DNA of 64,000 bases from Steinernema hermaphroditum (GCA_030435675.1 CM059622.1:13578001-13642000); one strand, 5' to 3'. Shown: positions 1 to 36,420, counted from the first letter of the stretch. Notes: a model not told the origin generated them from the sequence alone. Program-made: numbers and translations.

Positions 1-3000
1 AAAGTTGCTCAGGGGTACAATTACTTTGTCTCCACTATGGCTTTGTTCCAACGCTATCTATGTCAATTATTAAATCGCATGACCTGTAAAGTTCTATTTT
101 TAACCTCTTACTGGATTTAGAAAGTGGTCTTCAGTCCAAATTTTTTTCATGTTCACCTTATGACTCCTTGATGGAAATATTTTCCGATGATATACCCACC
201 ACCCTGCCTCCATCTAAGCATCATCTTTGTCTTTTGATATCACTGAACTCTTAAATCTAAAAAGTAAAGGAAATGTGGTCCAATTAATCAGGTTCCTAAT
301 TCTGATTTATGTTAACTTTATGGACAATTTATTACAGTTTTTCATTATAAAAGTTAGTGCCCCATAAGACATGAATGAGAGTGCCCCCTTAGGGCTGTAG
401 TTTGACTTTGACCAATCGAAAGATTTTGATCCGTAAGAGGTAAAGTGTAAGTGATTTCAAAGGAGTTCAACACTTTGAACCCTTCTTCATAAACAGCACT
501 CAATTACAGCCCGAAAGTGTTTAATCAAACGTCGAATTTTTGAATGGTTTTCCTTCGCGAGTTGCTCTTCTACCTGTGAGAGCAAAAGGTCTGTGTAATC
601 CTCTTTCGGTGTTAATGACTCTTTTCGTAATGCATCTCAAAACGTAGGCGTTGACCTTTCGCGAACACCGGTCATTATCACTCTGCCAAGATGCGTCACT
701 GTTTTTCTCGCGCCCCCCGTTACACTTCGCGTCGAGAGCTCAAAATATTCGCAAATTTGGTTTCTGATTTTGTGTGTGCAAACGGGTCTTCCGCCAAGAC
801 CGGTTCGATTGTTGATTATCTCCGTTGCATCGAGCCACGTACTCCAGCTCTTTTCCGTGCTAAGCGTGCTGCACTCTATTGTTGTGCCTGCTCTCTCTCC
901 AAGTTCATCCGTTCCTAGCCTAAGCAGCCCAATAGAAGTGTTGTCTTTGATAAAATTTAAGAAAACGTTGTATTCAAATCTCTGAAAAATCGGAGCATCT
1001 AGCATTTTTCACAGTGAATGGAACGAAGGCCCTTTTTTGTGAGCTCCGTTTATGCTCCCGTTTTACGACCCATGTTATTGAAGATTTCACCTGTTCAGAC
1101 AAACAAACAAAGCATTTTTGGATATATGACTAATTCCTTCTTTTTCCGTTTCTCTCCAATCTACAATCCCGTTGTCACCGCCATAATGAGTGTCACCGAT
1201 TGACTAGCGAGCTAATCGTTTTCCATTACATATTATGGGCTAGTTCCGAAGCCTTTCGTACTCACACGTTGCAATACGTTTGCCTTAGACGCCAAACATT
1301 GGATCCACTGCATACGATTTGTACTAGCTGTTTACATCTTGCTCTACATCTCCGACCATTTTTAAACACCCATAGACGTAACAGCTTCCGATGAATAGTC
1401 CTTCCTGATTCGCGTCTCTTTCCCAGGCTGATGGATGTGTCTTCAACATTTGCGCAAATTTTGGTGTTTACATGTGGACGGTGGAGATATTTCTGGGTAG
1501 TGAAGTTCTTTACAGTTGTTTGTATGATCTTTGGTCGCTGATTGCATCGATTGTTTTACTCAGAGGCTTACACTGTACCACATATTATCAAAAAGTAGCT
1601 TTTCCGCATAAATTTCTGTCTGTGTTTCATAGTACTGATTGGCTGGTTTATCGCTACTTCTTCTGTTTTGTGTTCCGTACTGATGAATTTTATTTTTTAC
1701 TACCTCCAGAACCTTACAGTCTTTGGGATTTTGAGATGAGAATAAGCTACCACTGTATTATCCCACCAGAAATTTTAAGAACAAGGTCATAATACTCATA
1801 ATACTCTGCCAAGCGCTTCATAAAGCATCTATTTGACCACCAGTTGGTCACCTAAACCACTTCCCGCCCCCCAGAACAATACAATTTGCAACAGTTTCCG
1901 GTGGTCACTCGCTTCCTCCTCTTCCTTCCGCCCCTCCTTCGGCCGCGCGGCGACTGTTTGTCCACTCGTCGTGTTGGCCGCATTGTCGCCGCTCGTCGAC
2001 TCCTCTCGAATCGCGTGTCGCTAACGCGAGACTCTTCGAATCCCGTGTTTATCCACGCAGCAAACGTGTGCGTTTTACGGGGATTCTCCTTCTTTTCAAA
2101 AGAGCGCTTTTGTTTTCGCGATTCGATGGCCGTGGATGCTGGCCACCTGGGAATGGAGCGCGGATTTTTGGTCTTCAGCGAGTTGTTTTGAGGTTGAGTG
2201 GTGTTTGGTTCGGGATGAATGTACTGTCTTTTCAATGACAACTCACTATTTGATGACCAAGTGTTGATCCTGTGTGTCGTCTGTCAATTGTTGTTTGATC
2301 CTAAGGGAAACCATTTTTAATTTTTGAAACTAGCAAACATTAAGGTAAAAATATAATAACTACACGTAAGAACAGAGCGAATTATGAGCAATTTTTGTCA
2401 ATAATACTTTTATGTTTGATCCATAGATGCCAGACATGTAGGCATGGGGGTAGTCGGCAAATTCCCCCGTCCCTCCGTGAATTTACCAAAAGAGCAAGTG
2501 CACTCATTTCACGTCAATTAAGATGTTAATATTACTGGATGAGTGCAGTGCTATTCGCGGGCAGAACGTCCCAAAGTGGCGTTGTTTCTTAGAATCTTTG
2601 TTATTTAATGGTATTTTTTGGATATTTTCTATTCCTTGCAGAAAAAACCAATTTATACAGTTGGTCCGCTTCAAGTGGTAAAGAGTATTTATTTCAAAAA
2701 TATTGCATACATCTTCGTTTTTCTCTTTGGATGTTCCACGTTCCGTGACTTCTGGGAGCCAGGAAGATTACTGCATTAATAACAAGCACGATCGATCACT
2801 CAGCTCATTTCTGGGAGCTGAGTGAGTCTGTGAGACATTAAACGACCTGACCGATCGTCACCGGAACAAATGGAAGACCTACTTTTAAGCTTGCCTATCC
2901 TTAACAAAGCTTTTGATAGGCGGGTTTCTTTATTTTCGTTTTTGAGTCACTGTTAGCCTATTTTGTGAGGACCAATCTTGTCACCCGCAGGCTATGCTGT

Positions 3001-6000
3001 CTTTATCCGAGAGACCATTACATAACTATATGTTACTAGCTGTTGTCGAAGCTGTGCGACTAATTTATTATTTTTTCGAAGAAGTTTTTGGAAAAAAATG
3101 AAAGAAACTGGAAAAAAGATTTCATCGGATCGCCTCGCTCGTCCGCAACCCACCCCTCTCCTCTCCTCTTACACAGGCGAATCGTGGCGAGACCCCCTGC
3201 CCAATTTCGTACAAGGAATGCCACTCAGGAATGCTCACCACTCACTCAAATGCCACTGCCATTAGCCTCTAGTCGGCACTAAACTCACTCGAAAAAAAAA
3301 GACGAAAATTCAAGGAGGACGCCTCGGAACGTTTCTCAACTTAAAATGTATTTTTCTCGGACAATAACAAATGTGTGCAAATTTTTGCTCTCAAAAAATG
3401 AGCCCGATCTCGATCAAATTACTCACTCAAATCAAAATTGCAAACAACAGGTCACAAACGCAAATTGCCTAAGTCGGACCATATCTCGGGCGACCTCCTG
3501 GCACAATATCGAAAAAATTTATTTCACAACATCGTCCCTCACAAATATAATATCGCGGAAGATTGTCATAGAACAAAGCAATGACATGCCCATGGATAGT
3601 CTACTTTATAATTACAAAAACGCACTCGAGCATAATCAAAGCGCATTGCGAGAAAGATGCTATTTTAAGCTTGTATACTGTGAACACACCTATTCATTAG
3701 ACTCCGCTCCAAAATGACGTCATCCCTTTGCAAAGCCATAATCTCCATTCTTCCGTGTCTATGGAACAATTATGGTACACTTTTCCGGGAAATATTATGC
3801 CCTGCATTTGACCAGTTTGCTCTTAAGAAATCTTCGATCTCATAAAAGTTTACTTGCATTAGTAGATCAATTAATTCCTTCAAAAGTGCATCACTAGATG
3901 ATGTCAGCCCTCCCCCTCAGATCCTATAAATAAATTCTTAATTCGTGGGAACACATTTTCCACAATTTCTTCACGCGAATATGTTTTTTGCTCTGAATAA
4001 TTCACGAGGACAATAGGGGTGCAGCGGAATGAACTCTTCCAACTCGGTAATTGTGACATTATTTCTCGATTCCGCGCGATTTCGCGCAAACACTGTCCAA
4101 GGTCGCCGGGCGTCTCAGCACTGAAGAAAAAGGAAACGTCGTCGCGCCCGCGCGACGCAGTGCGACCTTGGAAAAATCAAAGTGATTTATGGAGATTTCG
4201 AGGAGTTCAGTTCCGTTAGAAGAACTTTTGTTTCGACGCCGAAAGAGCTGTTCGTCTCTTCCAATGAACATCTCCAGATTTGTTTCGTGAACGCTGTCCG
4301 AAATGGAAACGTGAAAACGCGCTTGAAATGATCTTTTTTTTGCTTAATGTATGTTTCCGTGTTTCAGTGCGTGGAAGGCCTGGAACACCAGGGTAGTAAA
4401 CGTAGTAAACTTGGAAAAACTCTATGGTTCATCGTGTAATCGTTTGTTTTAAAATCTACCAAAACATAGACTATGGTTATCACTCGAGTTAAAGAACGCC
4501 GAGTCGTTGAATCGAATCGAGTCGAGACCGACAGAATGGCCAACTCGACTCGAAGTGTCCACCCCACCATAGACCCTGGCCCCACGTGTCCATGTTTCTT
4601 CGATTTCTGTGGCTACCTTTCTAAGGAAGACATATAATTTGTTCAAATAAACGGTTTAAGACCATGAAATATAGGAATATCCTATAAGTTTTTTAATCTG
4701 GAAATTTGCCCAACGGATTTTTTAAATTATCCTTATCTCGAGAAATTAACAAAACAAGTTCAAAATTTGGATCAGCGATGATCGAATTCGACGTATCGAA
4801 TCGCTTTGGCGAAATCGGGAAGGCGTTAGGCGTGTCTCGACACGATTCGCCTGTGTGAGAGGGAGGCAGCTTGCGGATGAGCGAAGTGAGTCTGTGATGT
4901 TTCTTTGGCTATTTTTTTTACTTTTTTACAATACTTCCACACCGAAAAAGTTAACTTTCACGCAACCGCTAGTCTCGCCTACATCTTATATCATTTCGCT
5001 GACTGCTCGCAGTTTCTCTAGGGTTCACGTTGCTCATTGACATGGGCTGAATGAACCTACGGTACGCGAGGCTTTTATGAGATGCTCGGATCATGGTAAC
5101 ATTAAAAAAACTATTTCCATATAAGACACAGGAGGTCTTGCCCCTTACTTTCATTTTCTTCTAATGTCTTTGCCTTCTTTATGGGTTAAACATGGACATG
5201 GCGTCGTCCCCATTTCTATCTCTTTGTGATCTAGATCCAAAATTACTGTGCGAAAGCTTAAATTGATCTAGAAAAATGACTCATCTATGGGATTTCCGTA
5301 AAACATCTGCCGAACAGAATGTTAGTTGTTCGCCGATGGTTCAATATTTACTTGCGTCACCACGTCGCCTAGAGGTCAATGCTCAAAGTCTATTTCGGTT
5401 GAGCGTTTCTTCACCCTCAACACAGCTCTGAGACATGTACACATTTCACATTCACACGGCAATTATGCTTCACATTGTATGCGTTGTCCTTCGAGGTCTG
5501 AACTCAGTGTTTTTAACTCGTTGCTCTTCACACGTTGGTCACTTCTAGGGCATCTGGAATACACCAATTCTATTCTTTTTGGGCATTCTAGGTCAGAAAT
5601 TCTATCCCTTCATTTGCGGTTAGAACTGAGGCCAAGGATCTCAAATGGTTGCCTTGTCTACATTTTGTCTTATGTCTTATTGTTTTCCATCTTCGTCATT
5701 ACATTAAGCATACAGTCAGATTTATTTCCTTACGATAAAATAAGGTCATCGTGTCTTTCCAGGATCTTAATTCACCCAACTTTATTCTGTACGTACCAAT
5801 CTTACTGTCTAAGGGCCATGGGATCTGTGTCCAAAAGACCGCCATGGTCTGTGTTTCCGGCTATCGTCAACCAATCTATTCGCATATTCTGTCCAGTTAC
5901 TCCTTAGGATGAGCTGTGAAATACTGGACCCCTCTGCAACCTATAATTCCGAGCCAGCGAGCCCTTCCCGCGTCCACGTGTTTCCATCGCGACGCGGCAA

Positions 6001-6019
6001 TTATCTCCTCGTGCACAGA
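1..6019. other. 5' intergenic region, no supported gene
   Basis: I see no convincing gene here. Short open frames on both strands lack codon bias and splice-linked partners. A GC-rich CpG-dense island lies at about 1855-2170 and a smaller one at 4080-4160. A small stem (CACTCAGCTC / GAGCTGAGTG) lies near 2797-2825. The island could be regulatory DNA for the downstream dapk-1 gene, but nothing in the sequence proves that. Confidence 0.5.
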
Positions 6020-6158
6020 ATAAACATTTCAGATTCGTCTCCCTCTGCCACCGCCTTCCTCTCCCACTCAATGTGCCTTTGCTGACGGCGACGTTCCCAG
6101 CCGAAGAAGTCCTCTTCCCTCCAAGAGCCAGAAGAAGATTCAGCAGCGGGCGAGCGAC
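6020..6158 (+). promoter_or_regulatory. dapk-1 5' leader with splice or trans-splice acceptor
   Basis: AAACATTTCAG ends at 6032, a canonical nematode acceptor 126 nt before the predicted ATG. It could be a spliced-leader acceptor or the acceptor of an intron from an upstream non-coding exon. The frame of the ATG is open back to the acceptor but has no other ATG, so 6159 is the preferred start. Confidence 0.45.
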
Positions 6159-30226
<24,068 letters not shown>

Positions 30227-31253
30227 AACCGCTCGCTCTTGACGACATTGTGACATATCCGCTGTTGTGAAACGCCTTTCTGTGATATTACCCGTCGGCG
30301 CGCGTATCTGTATGTAATAATGTGCTGCACATCGATGCGAGAGATTTGCGTCCAGTGGAATCTCCTGATTTCCCCCAATTTTTGATTTGAATTCGATGAG
30401 TGTTAGATTGCGGGTTTGACTGAGATAAAGAGAATTTACTTTCTTGAAATGATGATTATCAATATATGGGTAATGGTAAATGATGAGGAAAGGACCGACG
30501 AAAGGTGCCGTTCTAAAGTTCCTCATGTTATGACGATGATCCACTCTTGTCATCTACATTCAACATTTCTTCATGGTCTTGTTCTTCAGTCTTCCAATGG
30601 TGCTATTCTTCAAGCCATTCATACTTAAAAAAACGAAGTTGGAATCGCTTTGGAAGTTGGAATACCTTACGATGTAATGGATCGCTGAAATCAAAAACGA
30701 ATACAGGAAGACCACACGCGTCGAAGTTTGTCTTTTGATCATTCCGTTCTCGGCTTATCTACGTTTCCCGAGCTCTGTGTCTAGTCTACTTTTGCGGATT
30801 CAATGAGCAGCAATAAGAGGGACCGACCGCTCGCCACCGCGACATGACTCCCTGGAAGAAACAAGAACCAACAACCGATTTAGTGGTAAGAAGTAGTACG
30901 ATAATTCCTGACTGAGAATCGAATAGTAGTGAGATGACCTGGCGAAATTGAGGATGTGTAAAGACGTGCGAGGCTAGAAGATAGTCGAGAATGCGGACAA
31001 TGACACTATCGACTTCAAAAGTGAGGAAATAGAAAGGGAATGAAATTCGATAGGGGGCACCGGAAATCCAAAAGGAGACGCCCAAAATCCCACAAAACAA
31101 GGGGAGATGCTTGATATCCAAGGGACGCCTGAAACGGATTTCTGCCCTGGAATCTCCCAACCCATTTCACTGCATGTTTATCTGGAAGGTCCTCTAAAAA
31201 CAATTACTGCGCCATTTATTAGACACCAATCAATTTGGAGTCACCACAAGCAC
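30227..31253. other. Intergenic; contains a short piece of the 44-kb repeat
   Basis: No gene is seen. GAGGGACCGACCGCTCGCCA and the next eight bases (about 30816-30843) are identical to the right end of the dispersed repeat at 43849-44327 and to 52779-52806. Confidence 0.5.
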
Positions 31254-31589
31254 TCATCCGAGACGAATAAAGTCATAATTATCTGGAGTGTCTCCCGATT
31301 TGAAGAGTCGCTCGGCGATTGGATGATAAACGTAGGGGAACCCATAGCTCTTCCACAAACCAGAACGACTGTATGGGAAAGTAGTGGGTCGTCCAGAAAT
31401 GGAAGTAGGCCGTCCAGGGGGAAATGGTGAGCTGGTGAAGAAATGATAGTAGTAGGGAACGTTCTTCCAGATGCTCCTATACTTTGGGACTCGAACGCCA
31501 TAGGGCCGACCAGTGGGCCATGTAGGAGGCTTCGCAAAGAGAGGCGAAGCCAGGAGAAGGCAGCCGAGAAGAGCAAGGAGCAGCTTCAT
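31254..31589 (-). CDS. Small secreted Pro/Tyr/Gly-rich protein, 111 aa
   Basis: A single exon on the minus strand with ATG at 31589. A clear signal peptide (MKLLLALLGCLLLASPLFA) is followed by a basic, Pro/Gly/Tyr-rich chain with GRP motifs (PTGRPYG, PPGRPTS, SGRPTT). Near the end AERLFKSGD resembles the RRFK(S/G) junction of the secreted proteins at 34851, 35747 and 57786. No cysteine pairs in the mature part and no known domain. The upstream promoter has GAATAAT and CATATAA spaced as in those genes. Probably a secreted cuticle, mucus or defence protein; the function is unknown. Confidence 0.7.
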   Translation of the reverse strand: MKLLLALLGCLLLASPLFAKPPTWPTGRPYGVRVPKYRSIWKNVPYYYHFFTSSPFPPGRPTSISGRPTTFPYSRSGLWKSYGFPYVYHPIAERLFKSGDTPDNYDFIRLG

Positions 31590-31624
31590 GGTAGCTAAGA
31601 TGTTCCAAACGGCTGCAAAGACGA

Positions 31625-31660
31625 CTTATATGCCATGACTAAAATTCGTCTACATTATTC
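31625..31660 (-). promoter_or_regulatory. Promoter of the 31254-31589 gene
   Basis: On the minus strand GAATAAT (31654-31660) is followed after about 21 bp by CATATAAG (31625-31632), a TATA-like box, 36 bp before the ATG. The layout matches that of the duplicated secreted genes. Confidence 0.5.
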
Positions 31661-33399
31661 ACCGCTATAGAACGATGCCCCTGCAAAGCGGTTTGCAGAA
31701 TATCTGCATTGTGCAGGATTTCTGCAAATGCCATCGACAGGCATTCAGTTTCTTTTGCAGTTTGTGTAAATGTTTCCTTCCTACGACTTTGTATGTTTAT
31801 AGATAAGCCAATTGTCGACACTGGTTCCTGTCGCGTCAAGACAGCCTGGTCCTCAAGAAGATTATGCTGCTAAAGTTAACGCTAAAAATTACATGGTAGA
31901 CTCTCTCACCTGTTCTGAATGCTTCTAGTGAGGCTATCACTAGCCTATGGTGACGCTGAAGTAGTCAATATTTTTATGTTAACAGTCAAGCGTTGAGTCC
32001 TGTCGAACTGGGGCTGGGTCCCACCACGATCTCCCAGCTGCAGTGTGTGTGGGCGGATGCTAGCGGGGAATAAGCGTGCGTTGTTGTGGTTGGTTTTTTG
32101 GGCACCCATAAAGTTGCTTTGCAGCAACGTGTGTCACTCGTTCTGCACAAGCGCATCCCGTCTGCCGATCCTCTCCCATATCCAGCCCGAGGATACAACA
32201 GCCCTCCAAATTCATTCCGTTGTCGCTAGATTTCAGCGGCCAATGAAGCAACAAATATTCCTTACGACTGGCCATAAAAAACAATTTGAGAACGTGAAGA
32301 CGACAAGAAGGTCAAATTCAGAACATTGATTGTTTCTCATAAAAAATTCCGCAAAGGTAAATAAAAAATCGATTACGTTGAGAACAATAAACTTAGCAAA
32401 CAAGGCGTAGCGTGCTGCCTTGATCAATTTGCCCATGACGAACCGTACGCTTACGCTGAAAGAGCGTAGAGAATAGATAGGACAACAACTTCTGGATATT
32501 TAAGAGAAGAGGTTCGGCTTTACATTTGGCCATTCAAATGTGGGCACTAAACCAATAGCACTCTCGGATGTACAATTCATTAAGCAACAAAGCAGTGTTG
32601 TTTATTCTCCGTCCAGGACCCACCATGCCGACAGGAGATGTAATACATTCGACCGACTCAGATTTTGCGCGGCCACAGTAATACACCCTGTAGGTGCACC
32701 CGGAGTTCCATTATTTTTTGCGTGTTTTTTATAAATTGCTTGTGCGGTTTCGTTTTATCCTTTCTGTTGCTCCTATCAATCTGGTGTGCTGGTAAATTCA
32801 TCTAGAAGTGGGGAAGATGTTAAGAGATCAGGCCCTAAAAGGGTCTTATATGTTTTTTGGGTGTTTTTTTAATGAATTTTTGTGTAGTTTCGTTTTATTC
32901 TTTATGGCATGTTATTTCTGTTGCCAATCTACTATTTAAATTATCCAGAAATGAGGAAGAGGTTAACATATCAGGCTCTGAAAGAGGCCGCATGCAGATC
33001 CTACAGAACGAGGATACTTCCCGCGGAAGAATCGCCGAGAAACTGGGAATCTCGAAATGGGTTGTATATCCGAGCATATCCTATCGATCATGTTCGGTTT
33101 CCACTTGACTTTCCAACTAACAGAATTGCAACGTAATTTGCTCTGTAACGCGGTGGACCGAAATGACCAAAAAGTGGATCCTTTGAGCCTTCATATCTGC
33201 GAATATCAGCGCATACACGGTTGACAATCCGTCAAGCGGCTCACAGATGAACGGCTAGCCGATCCGATTTGTATCTGCCCATCTCTGGTAGCAACTAAGG
33301 AACCCACATTGTCTACCCCCAGATAAATCGGTTTTATTAGATTAGTGAACCACAATATAATTTTTTTCATTCTCGACAAGCATCAGCACAGGTGCATAT
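31661..33399. other. Intergenic, no supported gene
   Basis: AT-rich. Open frames of 60-95 codons on both strands show no signal peptide, domain or codon bias. Nothing recognisable. Confidence 0.5.
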
Positions 33400-33615
33400 C
33401 TATGGTCTACAGAAGGCGCTGATACTCCATCCACATCCAAAGTGTCGCTTCTCTCTCTTCTGCACCGGAGAGAACGTTCCGTCTTCGATGCCAACACTGG
33501 CGGGCGCAGGAGCACTTAGTGGATCAGCGTTCTCATTGGCGGAGAAATGAACAGGTCCTGAGACGACGGAAGAGACGAAGAAGAAGCAGAAGACGAAGAT
33601 GAGAAGAAGCTTCAT
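33400..33615 (-). CDS. Secreted propeptide with dibasic site and two-Cys C-terminal peptide, 71 aa
   Basis: A single exon with ATG at 33615. The signal peptide MKLLLIFVFCFFFVSSVVSG is followed by a short acidic/Pro/Ala spacer. KREKR then precedes a 14-residue C-terminal peptide, HFGCGWSISAFCRP, with two cysteines eight residues apart. This is the layout of a neuropeptide or small defence peptide precursor: signal, spacer, furin/KR site, disulfide-capable peptide. I do not recognise the peptide, and there is no amidation glycine. ATTATGC at 33682-33688 (GCATAAT on the coding strand) lies 67 bp upstream of the ATG, as in neighbouring secreted genes. Confidence 0.7.
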   Translation of the reverse strand: MKLLLIFVFCFFFVSSVVSGPVHFSANENADPLSAPAPASVGIEDGTFSPVQKREKRHFGCGWSISAFCRP

Positions 33616-34013
33616 GGCGGAGATGTGTGATGGATAAGATGCGGCCGCCTCTTCTTAAGTAAAGATCCTTGATGCAGAATCATTATGCAGGCACAGCCTC
33701 CAGACGCTTCCAGACGATCGTCCATATTTCCTAGAATAACATCAATAGGCGTTACTGCCGACAGTCTGCAAATCGTACCACAAAGTCAACATTTGATGCG
33801 CAAAAGCTCAAATTCAAATGTATCACTCGCTACATAGAACTACTCAAGAAATCAAGAGGTATCCTTGCTCTCTGTTGTCATATTTCTATCCACAGCGTGT
33901 CAAAAAAGAGAGGAAAAGTCTAGCAGAAATTTAGAAAACCGAAACATTGAAATAGGCGTCGGAGAGTTGATATAGCACATACTGAATGTACCAATATCCG
34001 TCATGAAGGTCTT

Positions 34014-34270
34014 TCATTTGTCCCTCGTCCCTAGCGATCGGTCGGGTCGCTCGTTGAAGTTAAGAATGAGTTAACTGAGCGGTCGTACGTAGCCTTCCGT
34101 GTTGCCCGCAATGATCAGTCGCTCCTGCGCCTCTACGAGAGTCAGCCTCTTCGTCTCTCCGGTCCCCGCGCACACCAATGGGACCAATGATCGCTCTGCT
34201 CGTATATCGTCTCCGCTGCGTAACTTAAAATTCCGAACTCTGCTCAGTCAGCCGTGCCGAACATTGGACT
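34014..34270 (+). repeat. Dispersed repeat related to 59600-60010
   Basis: GCGATCGGTCGGGTCG, then GAGCGGTCGTACG, GATCAGTCGCTCC and CCGCGCACACCAATGGGA. They appear in the same order as CGATCGGTCGGATCG, GAGCGGTCGTTTTCGG, GATGATCGCCCC and CCGCGCAAACTAATGGGA at 59630-59970. Probably 5' parts of a retroelement family; it shares the GAGCGGTCG motif with the 44-kb repeat. Confidence 0.45.
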
Positions 34271-34850
34271 CCGTTTCTTTCACTGCGTTGTGACATAAGA
34301 ACGCAGGGCATCCCAAAAAAGGGCTTTCAGTATGACTCCAAAAACGTCCGTTTTTTTACACCTTTCTGCATCTAAATGTAACAAAAAAGTGACTTCGAGA
34401 GACTTTTTAGAGTAGATGACTGTTTCGTGACGTAAAGAGAGATGCGATTTTACACCACTGAGACTTACGAAACGACCTCGACTGTGGTTCTCACTTTTGT
34501 AAGGTGGGTTCGCCGTTGCCGGCGCTTCTTGAGCGAACTCCGATGACTAAACATGTAAGCCTACAAATTCGCGCTCCGAAATGTTGGCTCTGTTTGTCCC
34601 ATACTTCAATCCAAAGCCAAATATTAGTGCTGTTAAAATTAGCCTACACCCTAGTTTACGACGGACGCAGGTAAGAAAGAGTAAACGACGGAAGTAGACT
34701 ATCTCTGAGACGTGTCGCAAGGCGGAAGCCTTTGAATACGAAAAGATAAAGTCGGAAAACTCAGGCAAGAGTAAACTTAAACTCCGAAAGGCGCGAAACA
34801 TCACTTTATTGCTAATGGATGTACGACATATGTATTTAACCAAAACGACA
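34271..34850. other. Intergenic, no supported gene
   Basis: No gene is seen. TTTATT at 34805-34810 is a likely AATAAA signal on the minus strand for the gene ending at 34851. Confidence 0.45.
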
Positions 34851-35228
34851 TCACTGGGCGGACGGGTATCTCTCTGGCTTTGGGTACTTTTCCGGATTCG
34901 CCATGTAACAGACATGCCGAATCCCCTTCGTTTTGCAAAACCAGTTTCCAATGCTCGCCAAGGTAGATTCCGCTCGGTTACTGTCTGCTATAGCTCCCGG
35001 TGCGACTATATCTGTTAAACTTTTGAATCTCCGTCCGTCGTAATATTCCATCGGATAGCCCTGCTCGTCGTAGTAGGGATCTACAGGACGTCCATATCCA
35101 GAGATGGGATAAGGGTAGCGAGGCACTCGGTATTCCATCGACATTCCGTAGAAGAAGGGTCCGTAGGGGACCGCACAGGCCAAGGAGGCCAGAAGGGCGC
35201 AGGAGGCGACCACCAGAGAGAGCTTCAT
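34851..35228 (-). CDS. Secreted VPYG-type protein, copy 1, 125 aa
   Basis: A single exon with ATG at 35228. The signal peptide MKLSLVVASCALLASLACA is followed by a Tyr/Pro/Gly pro-region (VPYGPFFYGM..., SGYGRPVDPYYD...) ending EYYDGRRFKS. The C-terminal 57 residues contain two cysteines and a PEKYPKPERYP tail. Residues 1-67 are almost identical to the gene at 57786-58337, while everything after GRRFKS is unrelated. The promoter is also conserved between the copies. GRRFK could be a proprotein-convertase site. Function unknown; a secreted effector, structural or defence role is possible. Confidence 0.8.
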   Translation of the reverse strand: MKLSLVVASCALLASLACAVPYGPFFYGMSMEYRVPRYPYPISGYGRPVDPYYDEQGYPMEYYDGRRFKSLTDIVAPGAIADSNRAESTLASIGNWFCKTKGIRHVCYMANPEKYPKPERYPSAQ

Positions 35229-35265
35229 GGGGACGAGATGTGTGCAAAGAGGGCTGGGGCTCTGA

Positions 35266-35300
35266 TTTTATGGGATATCACTAAGGTGTTCCAATTATGC
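35266..35300 (-). promoter_or_regulatory. Promoter of VPYG copy 1
   Basis: GCATAAT on the minus strand (35294-35300) and CATAAAA (35266-35272) are 21 bp apart, 38 bp before the ATG. The flanking 110 bp closely match 57665-57785 upstream of copy 2. Confidence 0.6.
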
Positions 35301-35674
35301 GGAGTAGTCCTCCAGACGGAAGAGAGGCGGCGCTGCAGAATTCTCGGCCGTGTACACAACAACACTTTACGATCTTCTAACAGGAACAGTTCTAGAAGAT
35401 GTACAACACGCAGATTGAAGACTGACCATGGAGTGTCTCCCACCCTTGAACACTCCCGAAGATATCCGTGGACCTATTCCACAAAGCGAACTAAAGATGT
35501 TGCACATCATGGCCTTCAGGATCAGGTTTCAGTGATTCAATAAGAATGGATACCACACTGTACGATTGTTCCTCCTATAGAATCCAGAATCTGGCGCAAT
35601 CTTTTGCAAAGTCGAAATTAATTATTTCAAGTTCGCTGGCGCCAGTTGTACGGCGCCACGTCCGATCATCGACC

Positions 35675-35708
35675 GCATAATCAGCGTGACTTTCGAATCC
35701 TCATAAAA
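35675..35708 (+). promoter_or_regulatory. Promoter of the 35747 secreted gene
   Basis: GCATAAT (35675-35681) and CATAAAA (35702-35708) are 20 bp apart, 38 bp before the ATG. The same block occurs inverted at 57318-57351. Confidence 0.6.
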
Positions 35709-35746
35709 CAGCCGCCCTGACAGCACTTCAGCACACCGTCACCGAG

Positions 35747-36400
35747 ATGAGTCTCCTCCCGGCCGTCGTCTCCTTCGCCCTCCTGGCCTCGGCCATCAGC
35801 GCCCTTCCCTACTACGATCCCCTCTACGCTCCCAGGGGAGCTCCGGTCGCCGCCTATCATCCTCGCCTCCCCTACAACTACGGAATGTACCCGGCCTACC
35901 CGCAGTACTACTACAACTACTTCTACGGCCACCCTGCCTATCATTACGCCCCCTACGGCTACACTCCCAGAGAGTATGCACCCGAAGCCTACACCCCTGG
36001 ACAAGCCTACTACTACCCAATTTACGATGAAGAAGGCCGACGCTTCAAGGGTTTCTGGGGTGACCTGAAGAGAACAGCAGTCGAAATTAAGGACAAGATC
36101 AAGAACAAGGCGAAGGGATTCCTCGGACGCATCTTCGGAAAGGAAGAGGACGAGCAAGTGAAGCCAACACAGAAGGTCGAAGAAGAGAAGCCGGTGATGC
36201 CGGTAGAAGAGGTCGCTGAGGAGCCACAGGCCATGGAAGAGCAAGGGTTCAAGAGCGGCCAGGGACTACCAGCTAAAATCAGTAAAAAAGTAAAGAAAGT
36301 CCTTGGCCGTATTTGTGGAAAGAAACCATTTGTGACGTGGCCTGACTGCGTTGCTTTTAACGCTGCAAAAGAGTCAGAAGCGAAGCCAACTGAAGCATAA
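35747..36400 (+). CDS. Secreted Tyr/Pro-rich protein with cationic amphipathic helix, copy 1, 217 aa
   Basis: A single exon. The signal peptide MSLLPAVVSFALLASAISA is followed by a Tyr/Pro/Ala-rich region (about 20-95; YPQYYYNYFYGHPAYHY, TPREYAPEAYTPGQ). DEEGRRFKGFWGDL then leads into a Lys-rich amphipathic segment (about 100-125). An acidic Pro/Glu linker and a second basic Lys/Gly segment with two cysteines follow. GRRFK parallels the junction in the VPYG proteins. It is divergently transcribed from VPYG copy 1 across about 520 bp. The paralogue at 56545-57279 has a stop after the signal peptide. Possibly cuticle- or surface-associated or antimicrobial; the function is not known. Confidence 0.8.
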   Translation: MSLLPAVVSFALLASAISALPYYDPLYAPRGAPVAAYHPRLPYNYGMYPAYPQYYYNYFYGHPAYHYAPYGYTPREYAPEAYTPGQAYYYPIYDEEGRRFKGFWGDLKRTAVEIKDKIKNKAKGFLGRIFGKEEDEQVKPTQKVEEEKPVMPVEEVAEEPQAMEEQGFKSGQGLPAKISKKVKKVLGRICGKKPFVTWPDCVAFNAAKESEAKPTEA

Positions 36401-36420
36401 TAAATGAAAAGTAAAATAAA
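36399..36420 (+). terminator. Poly(A) signals of the 35747 gene
   Basis: AATAAA overlaps the stop codon (36399-36404) and recurs at 36415-36420. Confidence 0.7.

Noticed and set aside
637..1005. 122-codon minus-strand ORF
   Set aside because: No domain, no signal peptide, poor codon bias, and the opposite strand is open too; probably chance.
1852..2241. Overlapping ORFs on both strands (129 and 101 codons)
   Set aside because: Both follow from a GC-rich island without stop codons; composition is Arg/Ser low complexity.
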